From Streptomyces sp. DvalAA-43 (lineage in GTDB: Bacteria; Actinomycetota; Actinomycetes; Streptomycetales; Streptomycetaceae), in assembly GCF_900091725.1 (NCBI RefSeq), contig NZ_FMBW01000030.1:124001-188000 (forward strand): a stretch of DNA of 64,000 bases, written 5' to 3'. Positions 58,061 through 64,000 of this stretch are shown here, one piece after another (positions within the stretch are counted from its first letter, which is position 1; every line of letters begins with the position of its first letter). The notes beneath the pieces are model-generated. The model did no database searches and had not been told where the DNA came from. It was given only the letters and a program-made list of their open reading frames with translations. The position numbers and the translations under genes were made by a program.

Positions 58061-58861
58061 CTACGCCCCCGAAACCGCCTGCCGGAAGCCGGAGTTGACC
58101 GCCGTCAGCCCGCCGTCCACGCGCAGCGTCGTCCCCGTGATCCAGGCCGCGTCGCGCGAGGCGAGGAAGGCGACGGCGGAGGCGATGTCCTCGGGCTCAC
58201 CGATCCGGCCGAGCGGGTAGAGGCCGCTCGCCCGGGAGAGTTCCGCGTCCCGGCCCGCCCAGGCGTCCGTACGGATCGTGCCGGGGGCGACCAGGTTGAC
58301 GCGTACGCCGCGCGGTCCGGCGTGGCCCGCGAGGGTGCGGGTGAGGCTGGCGAGGCCCGCCTTGGCGGCGCTGTAGCCGTGGTTGCCGAAGTCCTGTTCG
58401 CCGTTGACCGAGCCGATGTTGACGATCGCGCCCCGGCCGGAGGCCACCAGGTGCGGGAGGGCGGCGCGGGAGCAGCGGTAGGGGCCGGTGAGGGTGACGT
58501 CCAGGTCGCGCTGCCAGTCCTCGTCGGCCTCGTCCTCGAAGAGCGGGGCGTCGGTGGTGCAGGAGTACGCGTTGTTGACCAGCACGTCGAGGGAGCCGAA
58601 GGCGGCGACCGCGTGGGCCACCGCCGTCTCGACGGCCGCCTGGTCGGTCACGTCGCAGGCGAGGGCCTCGGCGGTGCCGCCCGCCTCGCGTATCGCCTCG
58701 GCGGTCTGTCCGGCGCGTTCGCCGTCCAGGTCGGTCACCAGGACGCGTGCGCCCTCCGAGGCCAGTCGGCGGGCCGTGGCCGCGCCGATGCCCCGGCCCG
58801 CTCCGGTGATGAGGACGCCGTATCCGTCGAACCGTGAACCAGCAGTGTGAGGAGGAGTCAT
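58061..58861 (-). CDS. SDR family oxidoreductase
   Basis: 266 residues, classical short-chain dehydrogenase. NAD(P) motif GAGRGIGAAT, NNAYS (NAG-like), catalytic S-x-YSAAK (NHGYSAAKAG) and C-terminal ITGTTLRVDGG. The acidic residue in VLVTDLDGERAG suggests NAD preference. ATG at 58861 overlaps the stop of the upstream serine hydrolase gene (ATGA). Substrate unknown. Confidence 0.93.
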   Translation of the reverse strand: MTPPHTAGSRFDGYGVLITGAGRGIGAATARRLASEGARVLVTDLDGERAGQTAEAIREAGGTAEALACDVTDQAAVETAVAHAVAAFGSLDVLVNNAYSCTTDAPLFEDEADEDWQRDLDVTLTGPYRCSRAALPHLVASGRGAIVNIGSVNGEQDFGNHGYSAAKAGLASLTRTLAGHAGPRGVRVNLVAPGTIRTDAWAGRDAELSRASGLYPLGRIGEPEDIASAVAFLASRDAAWITGTTLRVDGGLTAVNSGFRQAVSGA

Positions 58862-60045
58862 GGCGCCGACCGTACTGCCCTGATCAGGGCCTGGGCACGG
58901 GGATCGGCGGTGACTCCTTTCTGCAGACCATTCGTCACATAGCCCAGGGCGATGCCGGATTCGGGGTCGGCGAAGCCGAGCGAGCCGCCCCGGCCGGGGT
59001 GGCCGAACGAGCCGGGGGCGAGCAGCGGGGCCGACGGGCCGTGCAGCATGTAGCCGAGGCCGAAGCGGGTGTTGACGACCAGGACCCGGTCCGGGCCCGA
59101 CGACTCCTCGGTGCGGGCCAGGGTGAGGGTGGCGGGGGCGAACAGGCGGTGGCCGTCGACCGGGCCGATCATCGCGGCGTAGCAGCGGGCCAGCCCGCGG
59201 GCGGTGGCGATGCCGTTGGAGGCGGGGAGTTCGGCCGCCCGGTAGCCGGGGTCGTTCTCGTCGGGCATCGGGTCGATGGCCCCGAAGGCGCGGCGGGTGA
59301 GGGACTGCGGGTCGCGGTACGCCTCGACGACGGACCGCTTGGGCCGCACCCGCAGGATGCCGCTGTCGCCCGGGGCGGCGGGCGGTTCGACGGGGCCGAT
59401 GCGGCCGATCCGGTGCGCCTCGTCGGCGGGGAGGCCGAACCAGAAGTCCAGGCCGAGCGGGCGGGCGATCTCCTCGGCGATCCAGCGGCCGACGGTGCGG
59501 CCGGTGACCCGGCGCACCAGTTCGCCGATGAGCCAGCTGTAGGTCTGGGCGTGGTAGCCGTGGTCGGTGCCGGGTTCCCACTGGGGGCGCTGGGCGGCGA
59601 CGGCCTGCGGCCCGGAGCTCCCGTCGGCCGCTTCGGAGGGGGTCAGCGGGCGGTCGAGCGCGGGGATGCCCGCCCGGTGGGCGAGGAGGTGGCGGACGAG
59701 CACGCGTTCCTTGCCGGCCGCCTTGAACTCCGGCCAGTACGTGCCGACCGGGGCGTCGAGGTCGACCTGGCCGCGCTGGTGCAGCAGCAGCGGTACGGCG
59801 GCGGCGATGCCCTTGCCCGCCGAGCGGACGATCTGCACGGTGTCGACGGCCCATGGTTCGGTGCCGTCGACGTCTCTCGTACCGGCCCAGAGGTCGACGA
59901 CCTTGTGCCCGTCCCGGTAGACCGCGACGGCGGCGCCGCGTTCGCCGCGCTGCTCGAAGTTACGGATGAAGGCATCCCTGACCGGCTCGAATCCGGCCGC
60001 CACCGTGCCCCGTACGTCCACGCCTGCTCCTGCGCTCCCGCTCAT
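58858..60045 (-). CDS. Serine hydrolase, beta-lactamase/EstB family
   Basis: 395 residues, class C beta-lactamase fold without a signal peptide, as in cytoplasmic esterases such as EstB. Catalytic S75-A-G-K78 in VRSAGKGIA, the Tyr of HAQTYSWLIGEL and a GHPGRGG motif in place of KTG. Likely an esterase or lactonase. Coupled to the SDR gene, so the two probably act on one substrate. ATG 60060 is an alternative start. Confidence 0.88.
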   Translation of the reverse strand: MSGSAGAGVDVRGTVAAGFEPVRDAFIRNFEQRGERGAAVAVYRDGHKVVDLWAGTRDVDGTEPWAVDTVQIVRSAGKGIAAAVPLLLHQRGQVDLDAPVGTYWPEFKAAGKERVLVRHLLAHRAGIPALDRPLTPSEAADGSSGPQAVAAQRPQWEPGTDHGYHAQTYSWLIGELVRRVTGRTVGRWIAEEIARPLGLDFWFGLPADEAHRIGRIGPVEPPAAPGDSGILRVRPKRSVVEAYRDPQSLTRRAFGAIDPMPDENDPGYRAAELPASNGIATARGLARCYAAMIGPVDGHRLFAPATLTLARTEESSGPDRVLVVNTRFGLGYMLHGPSAPLLAPGSFGHPGRGGSLGFADPESGIALGYVTNGLQKGVTADPRAQALIRAVRSAP

Positions 60046-60124
60046 CCCCCCATGGTGCATCGCGTCGTGGGCAGGACGGGTGCCGGGTCACCTCATGTTC
60101 ACGGGCGTGGAACGTCCGCCGCCG

Positions 60125-60891
<767 letters not shown>

Positions 60892-60895
<4 letters not shown>

Positions 60896-61653
60896 AGGGT
60901 CCATCCCAGCAGACATACGGCGAGGGCGAGCACGGGGAGCGCGGCGGCGTGGGCCCACTGGGCCCGGGAGGCGGTCACCTCGTCGATGACCGGCATGGCA
61001 CCGGCGTAACCGCGGCTGACCATGGCGAGGTGGACGCGTTCGCCGCGCTCGTACGAGCGGATGAAGAGGGCGCCCGCCGTCTTGGCCAGGACGCCCCACT
61101 GGCGTATCCCGCGCGCCTCGAAGCCCCGGGAGCGGCGGGCGATCGACATCCGGCGCATCTCGTCGGTGATCACATCGCCGTACCGGATCATGAAGGAGGC
61201 GATCTGGACGAGCAGCGGCGGCAGCTTGAGCCGCTGGAGGCCGAGCAGCAGTGAGCGCAGTTCGGTGGTGGAGGCGAGGAGTACGGACGCGGCGACGCCG
61301 AGGGTGCCCTTGGCCAGCACGTTCCAGGCGCCCCAGAGGCCGGGGACGCTGACCGAGAGACCGAGGACGTGGGTCTGCTCGCCGGGCACCACGAACGGCA
61401 TGAGCAGCGCGAACGCGACGAACGGCACCTCGATGAGCAGCCGCTTGAGCAGGAAGCCCGCCGGGATGCGGGCGAGCGCGGTGACCGCGCCGAGCAGCAC
61501 CGCGTACAGCCCGAACGCCCACACCGACTCGCGGGGCGTCGAGACGACGACCACGACGAAGCAGAAGGCGGCGGCGATCTTGCAGTGCGGGGGCAGGTCG
61601 TGGACGGGCGAGTGGCCGTGCCGGTAGAGCTTGTGTGCGTGTCCCGCGCCCAT
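60892..61653 (-). CDS. cbiQ: Nickel/cobalt ECF transporter T component (CbiQ)
   Basis: 253 residues with five or six membrane helices and the two coupling motifs RRSRGFEARG and the upstream MSIARR that contact the ATPase. N-terminus is His-rich (GHAHKLYRHGHSPVH), which may bind metal. Starts one base after the cbiM stop and overlaps cbiO, forming a tight cbiM-cbiQ-cbiO operon. Confidence 0.92.
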
Positions 61654-61654
61654 G

Positions 61655-62713
61655 TCAGACGTTCTCGCCGGCGCGCGTGGTGTCGTCGGGGGCGTCCTGC
61701 GTACGACGGCGGCGGACCACGTAGAAGACTCCGCTGCCGACCACGATCGTGGCGCCGACGCCGATGACTCCGGCGAGGCCGCCGGAGATCCGGGCGTTGG
61801 AGATGTCCTTGACGCCGTAGTCGGCGAGCGGGGAGTCCTTGGCCGCGTGCTCCTCGGTCTTCTTGTCGATGCCCTGGTCGGCGGCGACCTTCTCCAGGCC
61901 GTCCGGGTTGGCGGAGGCGTAGTAGGAGACGAAGCCCGCCAGGACGAGGGCGGTGACCAGGCCGGTGGCCCAGATCCCGCGGTGGGAGCGGGCGGCGACC
62001 GGGGCGAGGGGCTGCCGGGCGGGGGCGTCGACGAGTTCGCCGTCGACGCGGAGCTTGAGCGAGGAGGTGAGTCCGCGGGCGCCGTGGACCAGGTCGGGGC
62101 GTACGGCGATGACGGCGCCGACGGTCAGCGCGGTGATCAGGGCCTCGCCGATGCCGATCAGGACGTGGACCCCGACCATCGCGGTGAAGACCTTGCCGAT
62201 CGGGATGTCGGTGGTGCCGCCGGTCCAGTAGATCAGCGTGAAGACGCAGGCCGCGGCCGGTACGGAGACCAGGGCGGCGACGAAGGACGCGCCGGTCACG
62301 GAGCGGCGGGTCTTCGGCAGCGCCTTGAGCAGTCCGCGGAAGAGGGCGTACGCCACGACGGTGGTCGTGATGCCCATGTCGAGCACGTTCACGCCGAGCG
62401 CGGTGAGGCCGCCGTCGGCGAAGAGGATGCCCTGCATGAGGAGGACGACGGTCACACAGAGCACGCCCGTATACGGCCCGACCAGGATCGCGGCCAGCGC
62501 CCCGCCCAGCAGATGCCCGCTGGTGCCCGCCGCGACCGGGAAGTTCAGCATCTGCACGGCGAAGATGAACGCGGCGACGAGACCGGCGAGCGGCGCGGTG
62601 CGCTCGTCCAGCTCGCGGCGGGCACCCCGCAGGCTGACGGCGACCGCACCCGCGGCGACGACTCCGGCGGCGGCGGAGACGGGCGCGTTGATGAATCCGT
62701 CGGGTACATGCAT
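61655..62713 (-). CDS. cbiM: Nickel/cobalt ECF transporter CbiM fused to PDGLE (CbiN-like) domain
   Basis: 352 residues. The N-terminus MHVPDGFI carries the conserved His2 that ligates metal after Met removal; six to seven helices follow, with HLLGGALAAILVGP. Residues about 245-335 form a PDGLE/CbiN-like module (SYYASANPDGLEKVA, then a C-terminal helix), so CbiM and CbiN functions are fused. First gene of the operon, behind a Nur-box-like site. Confidence 0.93.
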   Translation of the reverse strand: MHVPDGFINAPVSAAAGVVAAGAVAVSLRGARRELDERTAPLAGLVAAFIFAVQMLNFPVAAGTSGHLLGGALAAILVGPYTGVLCVTVVLLMQGILFADGGLTALGVNVLDMGITTTVVAYALFRGLLKALPKTRRSVTGASFVAALVSVPAAACVFTLIYWTGGTTDIPIGKVFTAMVGVHVLIGIGEALITALTVGAVIAVRPDLVHGARGLTSSLKLRVDGELVDAPARQPLAPVAARSHRGIWATGLVTALVLAGFVSYYASANPDGLEKVAADQGIDKKTEEHAAKDSPLADYGVKDISNARISGGLAGVIGVGATIVVGSGVFYVVRRRRTQDAPDDTTRAGENV

Positions 62714-62795
62714 GGAGGGGCTCCGCTTCCTGCGGTCCTGCGTTGCTGCGGACGACAGCGACGACGATGAGGATGACGATGTCGTGAACCGCTCA

Positions 62796-62826
62796 ATGAT
62801 AGGACCTTGTTGCGAACCCTTCGCAA
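62796..62826 (-). promoter_or_regulatory. Nur-box-like operator overlapping cbiM promoter
   Basis: TTGCGA-N5-TCGCAA (62810-62826; seven-base perfect arms TTGCGAA/TTCGCAA around CCC). It fits the Nur consensus tTGCaa-N5-ttGCAA known for nickel-uptake genes in S. coelicolor. On the minus strand it covers a possible -35 (TTGCGA) 19 bp from TATCAT (62796-62801), so nickel-bound Nur would block transcription. Confidence 0.75.
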
Positions 62827-62916
62827 GAGCGGATGCGTCACAACTGCTCGCCGCGCCCCTTACCGAAAATATGGGACATTGGATGGCGAAGCGGCACGTA
62901 CAGGAGGAGTCGACCC

Positions 62917-63267
62917 ATGGCCCCCGTGATCCACGAGCAGGCGGAAGCCTGGCTCGTCAACGACACCCCCGACCTTCCGGCGGTCCCGGTCGACCTGCTG
63001 TACGACGCCGACAAGGACCCCCGCACCGTCCATGTCTCCTTCCCCGGCGGCGACGACTGGGCGTTCGGCCGCGACCTGCTGGAGGGCGGGCTGCACTCCC
63101 CCACCGAGCGCGGCGGCGTCCGGGTGTGGCCCTGCGGGCGGACCCAGCTGGTCGTGGAGGTGCACTCGAAGGACGGCGTGGAGGTGGTGCAGTTCGACAG
63201 CGCACCGCTGATCCGCTTCCTGCACCGGACCCACGCCGAGGGCACCAAGCCCCCCGCGCACGCATGA
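62917..63267 (+). CDS. ssgE: SsgA-like sporulation/cell division regulator
   Basis: 116 residues, SsgA-like protein (SALP) family: VPVDLLYDADKDPRTVHVSF, DWAFGRDLLEGGL, VRVWPCGRTQLVVEVHSKDG. SALPs control peptidoglycan steps in sporulation septation and spore release. Placement next to the CbiM operon and beyond the PBP/pmt block matches my recollection of ssgE (SCO3158) in S. coelicolor, so the symbol rests on synteny. ATG after AGGAGGAG. Confidence 0.8.
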   Translation: MAPVIHEQAEAWLVNDTPDLPAVPVDLLYDADKDPRTVHVSFPGGDDWAFGRDLLEGGLHSPTERGGVRVWPCGRTQLVVEVHSKDGVEVVQFDSAPLIRFLHRTHAEGTKPPAHA

Positions 63268-63309
63268 CGGAAGCCCCCGTGCCACTGACTCGCACGGGGG
63301 CTTCCGTCA
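63265..63309. terminator. Bidirectional terminator containing the ssgE stop codon
   Basis: 18-bp perfect stem (63265-63282 with 63292-63309; core GGAAGCCCCCGTGC) and a nine-base loop. The TGA of the ssgE-like gene forms the base of the stem, so termination begins immediately at the stop codon. Confidence 0.85.
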
Positions 63310-63391
63310 TTGCCCCGGCCCCCCGTCCCCACAGGTAACCGGCGCGTCCGGGGGCGCGCTCCGCTCGGACGCGGCCCCGGAGCCGTATGGC

Positions 63392-64000
63392 TCAGACCCG
63401 GGTCAGCTCGCGCTCGCCCCCGGCGTCACCGTGTCCGGTGCCGCCCTCGGGCGTCTCGCCGAGCTGCTCGCGCAGCCCCTCGCCCTCCACGTCCACATTC
63501 GGCAGGATCCGGTCCAGCCAGCGCGGCAGCGACCAGGCGCGCTTGCCGAGCAGGGCGAGGACCGCGGGCACGATCGCCATCCGGACCACGAACGCGTCGA
63601 AGAAGACGGCGATGGCGAGCGAGAAGCCGATCATCTTGACCATCTGCTCGCTGGAGCCGATGAAGCCGGCGAAGACCGCCATCATGATCACGGCCGCGGC
63701 CGTGACGACCCGGGCGCCGTGGCGGAAGCCGGTGACGATCGCCTGGCCGGGCTTCTCGCCGTGGACGTACGCCTCGCGCATCCGGGTCACGAGGAAGACC
63801 TCGTAGTCCATCGCGAGGCCGAAGACCACGCCCACCATGAAGATCGGCATCATCGACATGATCGGACCGGTCTGCTCCACCCCGAAGAGCGAGCCGAGCC
63901 AGCCCCACTGGAAGACCGCGACGACCGCGCCCAGGGCCGCGACGACCGAGAGCAGGAAGCCGAGGGCCGCCTTCAGCGGCACCAGCACGGACCGGAAGAC
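63392..64000 (-). CDS. MMPL family transporter (partial, C-terminal end)
   Basis: C-terminal 202 residues of an RND/MMPL exporter; the 5' part is beyond the window. Motif MPIFMVGVVFGLAMDYEVFL with the proton-relay Asp-Tyr pair, FRHGARVVTAAAVIM and FAGFIGSSEQMVKMIGFSL are typical of MMPL membrane halves. Ends in a soluble Glu/Gly-rich tail. Likely exports lipids or hydrophobic metabolites. Confidence 0.92.
   Translation of the reverse strand, partial: VFRSVLVPLKAALGFLLSVVAALGAVVAVFQWGWLGSLFGVEQTGPIMSMMPIFMVGVVFGLAMDYEVFLVTRMREAYVHGEKPGQAIVTGFRHGARVVTAAAVIMMAVFAGFIGSSEQMVKMIGFSLAIAVFFDAFVVRMAIVPAVLALLGKRAWSLPRWLDRILPNVDVEGEGLREQLGETPEGGTGHGDAGGERELTRV

Noticed and set aside
62714..62800. Cobalamin riboswitch upstream of cbiM
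   Set aside because: The leader is under 90 bases and lacks a B12 box; the Nur-type site explains the region better.

Overview
The window is a very GC-rich actinobacterial chromosome segment, almost certainly from a Streptomyces. The evidence is strong third-position GC bias, rare TTA codons, an SsgA-like sporulation protein, DUF397/XRE pairs, FilP-like coiled-coil protein, and the gene order glmU-prs-rplY-pth-ppc, galT-galE-galK and pmt/rsmI/tatD/ksgA/ispE/ABC-F. From memory this order matches the S. coelicolor core-chromosome arm around SCO3110-SCO3160; no search was run.

Layout. 1-3.3 kb: partial LolD/MacB-type ABC ATPase, then a DUF485 protein translationally coupled to an acetate-type sodium/solute symporter. 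3.4-9.5 kb: a FilP-like coiled-coil protein, then a compact toxin/immunity locus made of a WHH-nuclease/SUKH-1 fusion, a giant protein with proline-rich linker, deaminase and SUKH-4 domains, and divergently a YwqJ-type deaminase plus a SUKH-3 protein. 9.7-12.2 kb: an orphan NarL-type histidine kinase, a frameshifted HTH/LAGLIDADG-like gene and tRNA-Gln(UUG). 12.3-21.7 kb: core metabolism (glmU, prs, rplY, pth, ppc), then an acyl-CoA desaturase coupled to a TetR regulator. 21.7-25.5 kb: an accessory island of Rhs and insertion-sequence debris holding a 59-residue two-helix membrane protein.

25.5-34 kb: VOC protein, trans-aconitate methyltransferase and its divergent MarR regulator (tam/tamR with two operators), two LuxR-type regulators flanking the galTEK operon. 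32.8-38.7 kb: three tandem paralogues with a disordered Pro/Gln/Gly/Tyr N-terminus, one membrane helix and a PQQ-type beta-propeller. 38.8-47 kb: ABC-F ATPase, ispE, ksgA, tatD, a zinc-ribbon protein, rsmI and divergent protein O-mannosyltransferase. rpfB, usually between ksgA and tatD, is missing. 47-53 kb: a penicillin-binding protein behind a 22-bp perfect palindrome, a YbaK-type deacylase, an EamA transporter, and three DUF397 proteins around an XRE regulator. 53-58 kb: two MFS exporters, each divergent from its probable regulator (Lrp-type and MarR-type). 58-64 kb: SDR and serine hydrolase, a CbiM-CbiQ-CbiO nickel/cobalt importer behind a Nur-box-like site, ssgE-like gene, and a partial MMPL transporter.

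Regulatory architecture is unusually readable. Several genes appear leaderless (tam, tamR, ksgA, tatD, pmt, the YbaK gene, the MarR gene), and many divergent intergenic regions carry clear inverted or direct repeats that probably serve as operators.
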